This document shows, piece by piece, positions 46,764-57,739 of a stretch of 64,000 nt of DNA. The notes under the pieces were generated by a model. It did not search any database. It had not been told where the DNA came from and worked only from the letters and a program-made list of their open reading frames with translations. Positions within the stretch are counted from its first letter, which is position 1. Every line of letters starts with the position of its first letter. The position numbers were made by a program, and so were the translations under genes. This stretch comes from Aphrophora alni (lineage: Eukaryota > Arthropoda > Insecta > Hemiptera > Aphrophoridae), in the NCBI GenBank assembly GCA_963513935.1, contig OY740772.1, forward strand, positions 98,785,340-98,849,339, in the 5' to 3' direction.

Positions 46764-47223
46764 TGGTTTCTTTCATTTATTCGATTACTCACCATTAGAC
46801 CAAAATTTAAATATCGAAAAACATTTAACCTAAATATTTTGATCTGCTTAAATGTAACATCTATAAACTGATATACAACATTTAGAGTGCACTATTCAAA
46901 AATACTAAATAGTGAATTTATGAGTAAACATGGTGTTGTAAATAGTAGCCTATTCTTACAAATATCTCGTTGATCTTTTAACATTTTAGGGCTAAGCCAA
47001 AACGTAAGGGCCCAAATTAAAATAATTAAATACGTGGCCGTATATCAGATTTATAGGTTGTCTGGTGTTATTACATGACTGCTTTACCGGTATTGGTTTC
47101 TTTCATTTTTTCGATTACTCACCATTAGACCAAAATTTAAATATCGAAAAACCTTTAACCTAAATATTTTGATCTGCTTAAATGTAACATCTATAAACTG
47201 ATATACAACATTTAGAGTGCACT
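46764..47223 (+). repeat. Direct duplication of a 130-bp segment with patchwork junction
   Basis: 46764-46893 and 47094-47223 are nearly identical (TGGTTTCTTTCATTTATTCG to TTTAGAGTGCACT; one difference is ATTTATT/ATTTTTT). The second copy is preceded immediately by 47044-47093, itself a copy of 45050-45099. See findings. Confidence 0.85.
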
Positions 47224-47779
47224 CTTAAACACTTTCCGGAGAACAACTCATAGATTTCTTAAATAATAAGCTCTTCAAAGTGTTTCCTGCAACTTTTTAA
47301 ATACACTGGTTTTTACCTTTTAAAGTCTAATTTTACTGTACTAAACACAGAGCCTATGTAGGTCTATGTCTTTACGCCTTCATTTAGTTCAAACGCAATA
47401 TAGATACAGATTCAAAACCACATTGTTGGCATCTGTTACGTTAGTGACGTACGAGTATTTGAAACCTTACTGACGCAATTTCTTTTTTAATTTGTATTTT
47501 ACAACACTTTCAGACAATACAAAAAGACAGATTGCCATCAACATTTTTCTTCGAGTTTCCTTACATTATGGTGTTTTATACAGAGTGTTCTACAAATTTG
47601 TTTCTATTTTTAAAAAAACTCAACAAAGATGAAACCTTGTAGTTACGAAATCCCAGCGTCGAGCTATCAACAGGAGCTATACTCTGTACAGATTCGAAGC
47701 CTACTATTACACAAGCAAAGGAAATGGAGTCTGTTTAATATATACAAATTTATGAGATCCGTTAGAGCCAAGAATGTAT

Positions 47780-47935
47780 TCATAATTACGTGGTACATGA
47801 AACCTGTGTAACAACTGTTTTAAACAACCTAACTCTCTACTGGGTTAAGACACCTTGATCTACGATGATGATGATCTATGATCCATGATAGCGTCCTTCA
47901 ATTTGTTTTTATATTATGTAAGGTGTCATAAATAG
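47780..47935 (-). repeat. RepA 5' fragment
   Basis: GAAACCTGTGTAACAACTG, TTTTAAACAACCTAACTCTC, GACACCTTGATCTACGATG and ATCCATGATAGCG. Confidence 0.55.
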
Positions 47936-47959
47936 ATATTATAAATAAATATTGTATAA

Positions 47960-48735
47960 CTTGAACACAGGATCTCACAAAAAATACGTTCAATTAATCA
48001 AACGCGTTTCAATAACAGAGACGCCATCCTCAGTGGTACATGTGTATCACTAAACTATAACTAACTGTAGTGTTGGCTCATGTTAACTATTGTAGCTCGT
48101 TCATCGCTGAGGATGGCAACAATGTCATTGAAACGCGTTTGATTAAGTAATGTGAGATCATTAACCCGTTTGTGTTACAATATCTAAACTATAACTAACT
48201 GTAGTGTTAGCTCATGTTGACTATTGTAGCTCGTTCATCACTGAGGATGGCAACTTTGTCATTGAAACGCTTTTGATTAAGTAATGTGAGATCATTAACC
48301 CGTTTGTGTTACAATATCTAAACTATAACTAACTGTAGTGTTAGCTCATGTTGACTATTGTAGCTCGTTCATCACTGAGGATGGCAATTTTGTCATTGAA
48401 ACGCGTTTGATTAAGTAATGTGAGATCATTAACCCGTTTGTGTTACATTATCTAAACTATAACTAACTGTAGTGTTAGCTCATGTTAACTATTGTAGCTC
48501 GTTCATCGCTGAGGATGGCAACAATGTCATTGAAACGCGTTTGATTAAGTAATGTGAGATCATTAACCCGTTTGTGTTACAATATCTAAACTATAACTAA
48601 CTGTAGTGTTAGCTCATGTTGACTATTGTAGCTCGTGTATCATTGAGGATGGCGACTTTGTCGTTGAAACGCGTTTGATTAAGTAATGTGAGATCATTAA
48701 CGCGTTTACAGATCATGTGTTCGAGTTTTATTATA
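47960..48735 (+). repeat. Hammerhead-like tandem array, 5 units of 134 bp, with inverted left arm
   Basis: The core CTGAGGATGGC (TTGAGGATGGC in the last unit) lies at 48107, 48241, 48375, 48509 and 48643, exactly 134 bp apart. Each unit has CTATAACTAACTGTAGTG, GCTCGTTCATC, the core, GAAACGC(G/T)TTTGATTAAG and GTGAGATCATTAACCCG. Units 1 and 4 share GTTAACTATTG, CGCTGAGG and CAACAATG against units 2 and 3, suggesting duplication of a 402-bp trimer. The left end (47962-48040) is a reversed single copy of the terminal part, as in the insertion at 29868-30116. Ends share GAACACAGGATCTCAC / GATCATGTGTTCGAG. Confidence 0.8.
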
Positions 48736-48759
48736 TCTAAAGAGTTCTTGCATACCCGT

Positions 48760-49310
48760 TTGGTGGAAAACTCCTAATGACAGGATTATTGGTGAACCTT
48801 TATACTCTGGTTTTTGCTATTTTCTATAATTCCTTTGGCTTACTCGGAAAAAATAAGATAAAATCCTTCAATTAACATTAGTAACATTAATAAAGAATAT
48901 TAAGATCTTTTGATTTCACAATCTACTAAAATAATTCCTTCATTTTCATATTTAACTAAGGTTTCATATTAAAGCAAAGATTTTCCTACTTTTATGAATT
49001 AGGTTTTCTTTTTCACAATTCCCAGGAACGACGGGATTTTGTCGTTCATGCATAAAGAAAGGTTATTACGGGAGCTTAATAATACAACAAAGATAAAAAT
49101 ATTCCTCACCCTCGGAACTAAACGTTGGGATTTAGAATATTTTGGGGAAATAAAATGCGTGCGTATTTATTGAAGTGATGGAAAAGTTTGTAACATTTCA
49201 GGAGTGTGAGGCAAGAATACCATGTATTTTTCAGTAGAAAGGACCTCAAATGGTGCAATACTTTCTCACCATCACTGTCTACAAAATCAAAAACAAAACC
49301 TAGTCGATGT
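48760..49310. other. No gene recognised
   Basis: AT-rich sequence without supported features. Confidence 0.4.
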
Positions 49311-49312
49311 AT

Positions 49313-49715
49313 GACATCATGGTACCTATCATAAAATCTAATAAAAGCAGATTGTATAAATTTATGTCCAAAAGTTTTTTTGTATTTGTAGTAAATATTA
49401 ATTTTTTTGGTAGATCGAAGGATCTTATCCAGTAAGGTTTTCTAAACCTCGTAATTGTGAATATAACAATTTTCTTGACGTCGTAAACATGTCACTCGTG
49501 TTAGTGTCTCGGTCTTGGCAGTTCTTAAAACTATACATAGGGTCTATATGAAGGAATTCACTCTCTGCTGGATCTCGTAACTATACGAATATCACATTTC
49601 CTTGGGAAGTCAGAAGTAAAGTTAGAAATTACTTCACTATTTGTCATCGTAGAGATGTAGGATTGGTACCATTACATGCAGAATTGAAATCTGTAAATTT
49701 GTATCTACAGCGTGT
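49313..49715 (+). repeat. RepA copy (5' to middle)
   Basis: GACATCATGGTACCTATCAT, AAAAGCAGATTG, GGTAGATCGAAGGATCTTATCC, TTTCTTGACGTCGTAAAC, CTGCTGGATCTCGTAACTAT, TCGTAGAGATGTAGGATTGG and TGCAGAATTGAAATCTG; the 3' third is missing. Confidence 0.75.
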
Positions 49716-49954
49716 GCCTGGTTGTAATGGGATTGTCCTCCCTTCTTCTTGTTTCCCTAACCTGACTTGAGGGTACATCCCATTCCAAGAAAACTAGATA
49801 CATAAATCACTGCTTAGCTACATTTAATTCTTAACGTTTAAGTACAATTTATTTCTTAAAAGTTTTGTAAACGTTTTATTCTTATTTACACCTATAAAAG
49901 AAACTAACGTAGTGTAGGCGTTTACACAGAAGCATTTGAGGTCTATATATTTTT

Positions 49955-50105
49955 ATAAAATCTAATAAAACCAAATTCTCTAACTGTATGTTCAAAGCCT
50001 GGTTTTTTGTGCCTTGTAGGAAATGTTAAATTGTTTGGTAGATCAAGGGGTCTTACCCAGAAGGATAAGTTCCTTTAAAAATGATTATTACTCAGGTTTG
50101 TACGT
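49955..50105 (+). repeat. RepA 5' fragment
   Basis: AAAATCTAATAAAACC, GCCTGGTTTTTTGTGCCTTG, TAGATCAAGGGGTCTTACCC and ATTATTACTCAGGTTTG. Confidence 0.6.
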
Positions 50106-50694
50106 TATAATCAAATTATTTTTCATTCCCTATTGATTAAACACCCATATGTTTACCAATACTTTAAAAATGATGGGTTAGTTTTTTCCCAATTTCTTCT
50201 AAAAAGTTATAAAATGTCACGTTCTTTGGTTTTAAATTTTAGTTTTATTTTGACTGGATCGATCCTATGTAAAGGAAAATTAGTTGTTTTTTTTTAAATT
50301 TTTATTTTGAAATAAAAATGAAGTTTCTCTGTAATTTTATATAAAGATAAGAGAAGAAGGAAATGCATGTTCTCCATTTAATTTATTTTGTATTTTAACG
50401 GTTGGAAAGTTTATAATGATTCCACAGTTTAAAAACCTATATCTCTCCTAAGTTTAATACCAAGCTCTCCTAGGTAGGTGTAGAAAAACTAGTATGAAGT
50501 GTCAATATACAAAATTTAAGAATTTAGTTTTTTTTTTTTAAAAACCTTTATAAAAAGAAGAAAATAGAAAAATAAAAACTTATCAGTGGAGTAGTGTGAA
50601 AGATATCTGTATGAGCGCAGGACTCGTGTGTGCCACCTTGCAAAACATTCATTGTTGTATTCACTCACACATACATACTAGTTGTTTATGCAAC

Positions 50695-50724
50695 CTGATG
50701 ATGGCTAACGGCGAAACATGTAGC
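50695..50724 (+). ncRNA. Hammerhead-like motif, second sequence class
   Basis: CTGATGA (50695-50701), GGC-TAAC-GGC, GAAA (50713-50716), ACATGT palindrome (50716-50721), then A (GTA triplet). Same arrangement as the 29.9-kb motif with a different helix III palindrome. Stem II is one base short of pairing (GGC..GGC instead of GGC..GCC), so this copy is probably inactive. It lies 20-30 bp before an A/T-rich 3' region. Confidence 0.4.
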
Positions 50725-51370
50725 TTAATAAAGTTAAATTTGTAAAACTAACAATATTTGTTAATTTCTTTTCCTTGAAATTATAACTTTTAATTTCCGT
50801 AAAATTACAAATTTCATTTTAAAGTTTCAATTTAAACTTCCTTAAAATAATCTTTTGTTTTTTTTCCGTTTTCTAGGCTTTACTGAAGGTACCAATACCA
50901 ACCTTCAGTTGCAATTGTATTTTAGATTGTGTGAATACAAAGTGAACGTTTTCTAAAAGCTTTTAGTTCACTCGGTTCGTTAACTTTATACTCTGTTTGG
51001 TTCAACGGAACAAATAAAAGGAGAGTGTGCCAACACATAGTGAGGTAAAATGATTGATTGAACAATATTTGTGACTATATTTGAATATTCTGGTTTTAAA
51101 AGTTATTCCATAGTGATATTATTCATGTTATTGTTATGGTTTATTCGTACATTTGTCACCATTGTTGTATATAAAAAGTAATACTCGAAGTTTCGGTAAT
51201 ATTGATTAACTAACGTTATCAAGTGATAAACGTAGAATATGAGAAATATGAAAGAGCCTAATACAAATATAGAGAAACTAAAACAAGTAATCGAAGAAAA
51301 GAGTCCAGGGCTAAAGCTAATCTTGTGCGATCAAGACAATAAATTGAGACTATATAAACAAGTTGATGGA

Positions 51371-52262
51371 TGCCACTGTGGTACTTACCCATACCCCAAT
51401 GTATGGTACAAGCAGATTCTCTAAATGTAAACTAAAAAGTTGGTCTCTAGGGCTTTGTAGGAAATGTTAAACAAATCTTATCTAGGAGGGTTTTAGTACT
51501 TTGTAGGAAATGTTAAAACGAATCTTATCTAGGAGGGTTATTAAAACAGTTGTTACACAGATTTTCTGAACCTCGTAATTGTGTATATCACTACTTTCTT
51601 GACGTCGTTGGCTAGGCCCCGTATATATATTATAAAGTCTCGCTAATGTCCTCGAGTCTGTACATATTTGAAGGAGCCTCCATTCCCTACAGTAGTGTCG
51701 GTGACTCGCTCCTGTCGGATAACTAACTCTACGCATATCTCATTTTCTTGGTAGGTCAAGGTGCGAAAATACTATTTGTCATCGTAGACGTGTGGGGTTG
51801 CTACCATTAAATGTAGAATTGAAATCTACAAGTCTGTATCTAATTTAGTACGTTGTAAGTGTATAACATTCGAGATATAAACAAAACATTGATTAATATG
51901 ACCGCCATTTTGACATTTTAAATTTGATGTTTCTAAATTTAGGTAGCACATAATAGTCCACTTTACCAAATTTCATCTTTCTATCTTAATTTTGTCGTGT
52001 TTACGTACAGACAACGACGATGAACGAACTGGTTTCCATGCAACTTGAATATCAGTCAAAAAAATGTGGTCGAAAAGTTTTGACGATTACCAAACTTACC
52101 CTATACTTAGTATACTTGGTAAATACGAGTATATACACTATACTCCTATGTAAGTGTACCGTTGTAAGTAATGACCTATACGTCTTATACTGGGTAAGTA
52201 AATACCCTTTTCTTCGTATACTGGATAAGTAGACCTTATACTTCGTATACTGGGTAAGTGAA
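51371..52262 (+). repeat. RepA copy, full length, with repeated 3' terminal unit
   Basis: All family landmarks in order from GGTACTTACCCATACC to GACGATTACCAAACTTACCC. A ~54-bp local duplication (TTTGTAGGAAATGTTAAA, TCTTATCTAGGAGGGTT) sits at 51453-51540. The terminal TATACTTCGTATACTGGGT-AAGTA unit is repeated about four times in degenerate form over 52098-52262. Confidence 0.85.
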
Positions 52263-52289
52263 ACGTAATCAGGATAAACCTCAAGTCTC

Positions 52290-52860
52290 AGAACTGCAAA
52301 ACACAAAAAAAAATAAATAATCGAAATATATTTTTGAAAAAGTTGAATTTTTAAGCCCCAGTTCAATCTAAATAAACATTGTAAAAAACATTTCACTAAC
52401 TATCTCGCACTTCATCTACAAAATAACTCACCTAAATATGTGTCTATTTATTTATACATCAGAAAAAAAAACTTTATTGGATGAATTTTTGTCAATGTAC
52501 TTCATATTGGATAGAGTTTAGTATAAAGGGAAAACTTTTAGAATATATTTGAATAACACATTAAGTATAGGAATATTTGAAACAGTTAATGAGTTTAAAC
52601 TATGCAGAAACATTGTATTATCTTTCTCCACACACACTCAATCACAAAACCAAAAATATCATAGTTGTTTCCCCCCAATTTTTCTCTATTATATTTAAAA
52701 ATGGGAGTACTTTGGAAGTTGATTGGGGGCTGTGAGAGACGTCCTTTGCAAATAGGCTCATTGAGATTAGAGGAAAGATGTTGAACTTAACTGAGGCAGC
52801 GGAAAAGGTGGGTTAACCAATAAAAAATTTAAGTTATAGCTGTTAATCCGACAGGAGTAT
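52290..52860. other. No gene recognised
   Basis: AT-rich sequence; nothing supported. Confidence 0.4.
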
Positions 52861-52869
52861 TTATTTATT

Positions 52870-53370
52870 TATTGGATGTAATGGTGGATGGTGTGGAGAA
52901 GTTTGTGTATCTGGGCAATGTGGTGTCGCTGAGGAATGAATCAGTTGAAGATGTAAGGAGGGGGCCCTTAGCACAGCTGAAGTCTGTATAGTAGTTCACT
53001 GAATTTAAAACGTGAACCAAACTACGCATATTTAACATAAACCACAAGTCTAGTACTGCTCTACGCATGTAAAACTTGGAAGGATTAGGGATGAAGACCT
53101 CTAGAGACAGGGAAAACAGAGATTAATGGAAGAGGAGATAAAGAAAGTAGATGGTGCTGTGTGGGCACGTTTTACGACAGCCGGATGGAAACATACAAGA
53201 AAAGCCTTTGAATGGAACCCTCAAAACCAAAACGAATGGGAATGTCGAAGATGACGAGATGACTACTCTTCTGAGCGTGAAGAAAATAGCTTTCGGCTAA
53301 CAGACTTTACTGGAGAGCGTTTATTAGGCTCTTCCACAGGAAGATGCAGCACAAAAGTCAAGGCTACTTA
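52870..53370 (+). pseudogene. LINE relic: C-terminal end of a reverse-transcriptase ORF
   Basis: From 52876 the frame reads VDGVEKFVYLGNVVS...EDVRR, matching the FxYLGSxxS...DIxxRI block that follows the reverse-transcriptase domain in many insect non-LTR elements. Downstream SLVLLYACKTW (about 53050-53085) matches the VLLYGxETW block, and RKAFEWNPQ (about 53195-53220) matches the last WxPQGKRxRGRP-type region. The three blocks are in the expected order but in different frames with stops between them. The element is therefore long dead and truncated; catalytic reverse-transcriptase motifs are not present in the window. Confidence 0.75.
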
Positions 53371-53774
53371 AAAATTAACTATAAACAGCTCTTTGTACAA
53401 GCCAGATAGAGAGCTTTACATCGGATTGTATGTAATCAAATCAGCACATCTGGTTCCCGTCACCGTAATTCTACCTTTCGTGACTAGAATTTGGTACTAA
53501 TTGTAACACCTTACACTAGCTCACGATTATAGCTCAACACCGTAACTTGTTTAAGCCCCCACCTGCAACCTTTTGTACACAAGGCGAGAGGTAAAGTCAA
53601 TAGCACAAAAGTTCCTATATCATTCATATGCGAGAAAACAAATCTTTTTGAGGCATTTTTATTTATCTATTTCATCTGAGAAAAAAGTTGTTATAGAATA
53701 CATTTTTCAACTTTGCTTCGTTTGTGTCTCGTCCTAAGCATAAATCGCATTCGATTAATTCAAGTTATCTCCCC

Positions 53775-54135
53775 CCTCCCTTATTCATATTTCACCAAAT
53801 TTGTAAAGCCTATTTTGAGAAAGTAAGTTGTTTATAAAAGCTTCTCGCCCGATATGTATGTTTTTTTTTACCGAAACTTCAATAACCTACAATTTTTTGT
53901 TGGATAACCAATATGTTTTGATTAGGTTCTTAAAGGATCCATTTCAGCAAAATTTTGAAAAAAAAGTAATTATGTGTTTTTTGAATTTTAAGACTTTCAA
54001 ATTTTGAGTTATGTTAAAAATGACAAAAATATGAAGATACGAGGGAAATACACAAATATCTAAAATTTGATCAATTACACCGACACTCGAAAAATGAAAA
54101 GAGGGCTCGAAAGATAAACATTCTCGATACAGCAA
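53775..54135 (+). repeat. RepC copy
   Basis: TTCACCAAATTTGTAAAGCC, CTATTTTGAGAAAGTAAG and CAAAATTTTGAAAAAAAAG-type blocks. Boundaries uncertain. Confidence 0.4.
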
Positions 54136-54139
54136 ACGG

Positions 54140-54600
54140 ATTTTATTCAAAAACAATTTTTTTTTAACTCAGAGAAGCTGAATATTTCCAAGAAGAACTC
54201 AACGTTAGATTTAATCACATTTCTTTCCCTGTACAACGTAGGCCTATATAAGAAAGTGATATAATATTCAACAAAAATATAGGCATTATCAAAATGGTTT
54301 CCGTCTTAGATTAAATGATGTAATAGATAACGATAATGTCTTACATTCAAAAATAAGTGATTAACAACAGGAAATGACGTACATATATTGGGATAAGATA
54401 TGATATATTGAAATTAGTTAGCAATGTTAAAATGATATTAGGTTCTATAAAGATAATGTTGGGTATAACATAAATTATTGTTGATAAAAATATTATAATG
54501 TTGGATAAAATTTAAAGAGCTATACAAGATTCTAGATTTTTGTGTCATTTCTTTTAATTACAAATTGTGTACAAAACTTAAGTATACTCAATCAGGAGGA
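54140..54600. other. No gene recognised
   Basis: AT-rich; no supported feature. Confidence 0.4.
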
Positions 54601-54815
54601 TTTTCCTTGCGTTTAAAGACAAAAATGTCTCGGCTATCATCGCTTTAATATAAAGTCCTCTAGTACTCGAATATTCTAATAGGTGAAGAGAGACATGATA
54701 AGAAAGATGAAAGAGAGAGATCTTACCCATGACTACATGAAATAAATTGTAGATCCAGCTAAGATCTATCGGGATTGCCTCGCCCGTAGTCACTAAAGTG
54801 AGTCCCTGGGGGAAT
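54600..54815 (+). repeat. RepB copy
   Basis: CCTTGCGTTTAAAGACAAAA, TCTCGGCTATCATCGCTT, GATGAAAGAGAGAGATCTTA, GTAGATCCAGCTAAGATC and CACTAAAGTGAGTCCCTGGG. Confidence 0.75.
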
Positions 54816-54944
54816 ACAGGATGAAACAGATCCAGACAGCCGTTTGAAATCTTACCATTTTGTTATGGAATTGTAAAGATAAACTGATGCGATAGGCGAG
54901 TATTTGTTGATGAACATCTACAAAACACAATTGTAAATTGTTTT

Positions 54945-55092
54945 TTTCTTGCGGTTTCAAGGAGATACACCTTGCGGTCATCATCACTTAACATAATGTT
55001 AAAAAGGTTATAGATACTCCTAGGTCTCCAATTCTCTGGTAGCGTTAGGATCAGAAGATAACAAGAGAGGGATCTAACCCAAAACTGGATTT
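54945..55092 (+). repeat. RepB copy, 3' truncated
   Basis: TCTTGCGGTTTCAAGGAGA, CTTGCGGTCATCATCACTTA, AGCGTTAGGATCAGAAG and AGAGAGGGATCTAACCCAAA. Confidence 0.65.
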
Positions 55093-55239
55093 CCTCTATT
55101 TTGGAGATGAAAATAACAATTTATTTTGTAATTTTAAAAAAATCTCAATTTCAATAATATTTGTATAAAACCTACGTTTGGACAAATTTGTTCATTATTA
55201 AATTATTAAAAAATAATAATGTGTACTATTTTGTTTCCA

Positions 55240-55425
55240 TTTCAATTTGTGACTGTGCGTCACTGAACGTACTGAGGGTCCAATTTTGGCTAACCGAGAC
55301 TGTCTATAGCAGGAAACAGGTAACTGGGGTAACTTGGTCGAGTAGACCAAGCTAGTCAAACGAGCAGAAGGAATCAGTCAGTACACATAGACAGACGTGC
55401 TGAGAGTCTCTGCCTCGTATTAATT
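55240..55425 (+). repeat. RepD copy
   Basis: GACTGTGCGTCACTGAACG, GGGTCCAATTTTGGCTAACC, GAGACTGTCTATAGC, AAGCTAGTCAAACGAGCAG and CAGACGTGCTGAGAG align in order with the reverse of 42290-42480. Moderately GC-rich and non-coding. Confidence 0.6.
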
Positions 55426-55429
55426 TCAG

Positions 55430-56600
55430 CTTTAAAACTACATCAATAACTAAATTACAGTATGGCTGTTGTATTAATCGAAGGCCCAATCTCCAACATG
55501 GACGTGATTATTAATTATTTAAAGGAGACGAGTTGAGCTAACTTAAGCTCATGTCTCAATTAGTTCTTGTGTTGTGGTGAGTGTTTAGTTAGTAATTATA
55601 TTTAATTCGGTAGTATATTATACGTTAAATTAACCTCTTCAAAGCTGGGTACCCTAAAGCCGCATGACCAGATCTGGATTGTGCCAAAGTAGTTCGTTAT
55701 CCAAAATGTAGAGTAGCCTCGGGTTAAATGTAACGTTAGCAATCGTTACAAATAACGAATAAAAGTATTACATGTAAGAACATACTAAAACTGTCACACG
55801 GCTGTGCTGTATTACAGCATTAGATGAAAGTCAAGTAGAAATGGTAGATATTATTATTCAAGTCATGAATCCTGCATATTTCATAATTCAATGTTTACTA
55901 GTTTAATATTAATTAGCGCTTGTTGTATAATACACAATATCCCAAAGCGACTTCACTATATTCAATTTTGTCTGTTTCTATAATTAAATTTTGAAGTGAG
56001 TTCGGATTGAATGAACTTTCAAATAGGTTCTATTACTCAATTAAAACTTTAAATTAAAATCATATTGAATATTATATTAAATTAATTGTAATTTAATAAA
56101 TTTCTTTGTTTTATTAATTTTATATTTTTACAATACAATTATGTTTTTCTCATACATAGGTAGATAAATCTCTTTATTAAAGGTAGGACGTTCGAACCAT
56201 CAGGTCCTCTCTACTACTTATAATCATACGATAAAATTATACAACAAATTTTAATAAAATTTTAAAAGAACTTTGATAAATATTAAAATAAATTGATAAT
56301 AATAAATACAAAAAACAAAATTCCCTGTATGAATACGTACAAAACAATTAAAAGAGTAATAACATTAATAAAGGAAAATAAAGTAAAATTTATAGTACGG
56401 TTTATGAAAAGGGGAAAAGTGAAAAAAAATAATTAAAAGAGCTTTTCCAGAATAGTAAGTTAAACCTAAAACTATAAAATATAAAATACATGTATACGTA
56501 TACAAAACAAAGACGTAGTATAGACAAAGTTATGTACTAGTTAATAAAAAGTCAGATTTTTGTGGTTACATCTTGAGGTTACATGAGTCCAAAAGAGTAG
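55430..56600. other. No gene recognised
   Basis: Strongly AT-rich, especially 55980-56480; nothing supported. Confidence 0.4.
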
Positions 56601-56609
56601 TTTTTGGAA

Positions 56610-56785
56610 TGATGCCTATCGTACAGCTCAAACGGGTGAACCAGTTTTAATGAAATTTGGTGTGTATTTTTTGTATTTTGGTCATATCCCGGGACTTTTT
56701 GTTTTTCAACTTTGTATTGTAAAAAAACACGATTGTCTCAAAATCAGTTTACACTTTGTTCTAGGAAGATCCAAAATAAACTTTC
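56610..56785 (+). repeat. RepC fragment
   Basis: GTTTTAATGAAATTTGGTG, TTTTGGTCATATCCCGGG and AAAACACGATTGTCTCAAAA resemble RepC at 28900 and 58200. The open frame 56650-56877 runs across RepC into RepA and is incidental. Confidence 0.45.
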
Positions 56786-56799
56786 CAAAAATTCTGGTT

Positions 56800-57390
56800 C
56801 GTGAAAGAGTTGGTTTCTTTGGTCTTGTAGGAAATGCTAAATCAAAGGGTAAGAACCAGTTTGGTAAGTTTGTTTAAAGTTATTATTATACTGGTTTTCT
56901 TAGCCTCGTAATTGTGTATATTATACTATCTTGACGTCACACGGGTCTCGAAGTTGTAGATTAGTGAAAGAACCTCGCTACGCTCAAGTTTGTGACTCGG
57001 CTCTGTCAAAACTTGTAACTATACGATTATCATATTTTCTTAATATGTTAGTTTTTAAATTACATTTTTAACAATAACTTCGCTACTTATCATCGAAGCT
57101 AGAGGTTGTTGGTACAATTACATTTAGATCTGCAAAATTTAGAACGATAAAACAATTTAAAATGGCCGCCATTTTAACATTTTCTAGTTAAATGTTTTTG
57201 AATTTCAACACTGTAGTCCCCTATACCAAATTTTATGTTCCTCTCTCAATTTTTGTGGTCACGGTAAACTCCAACGACGGACGGCATAATTAAAATCATT
57301 TTTTCGGCTTCCTGGGGTCATGAAACGTGAAGATCCGACTGATAGAAATTTTCAACGATCACCAAACTATTTAAATTATGCATTAATATT
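56800..57390 (+). repeat. RepA copy
   Basis: GGTTTCTTTGGTCTTGTAGG, GGTTTTCTTAGCCTCGTAAT, CTCGCTACGCTCAAGTTTGTG, AACAATAACTTCGCTACTTA, AAAATGGCCGCCATTTTAAC, GACGGACGGCATAATT and GAAACGTGAAGATCCGAC. The 3' tip is lost near 57370. Confidence 0.8.
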
Positions 57391-57739
57391 ATTAAAATTA
57401 ATAATTAGAAATTCCACGAAAGTTATCTTTTCGTCAGATCTGTGAATTTGTATCCATACATTTAGTTTGCGAGCCTTTGATAGTATCAAAGCCCACAGAG
57501 GCTATGTTATATAACTTGGAGATTAAATACATTAGGCCTAGCTGATTGTGATTAATGAAGATCAAATAGGCCATGAACTAATGCATGAATAGAACCCAAC
57601 CATTACCGTGAAGTCCTGGCTTTGTCCGTAGTTTCCTACCATAGCCTTACATAAATACCAATTTCAAAGCAATAATCACATTAAATTTTGACTCTAATCA
57701 CCCACATAATAATATGGTCGCCAACTTATCAAAAAATGG

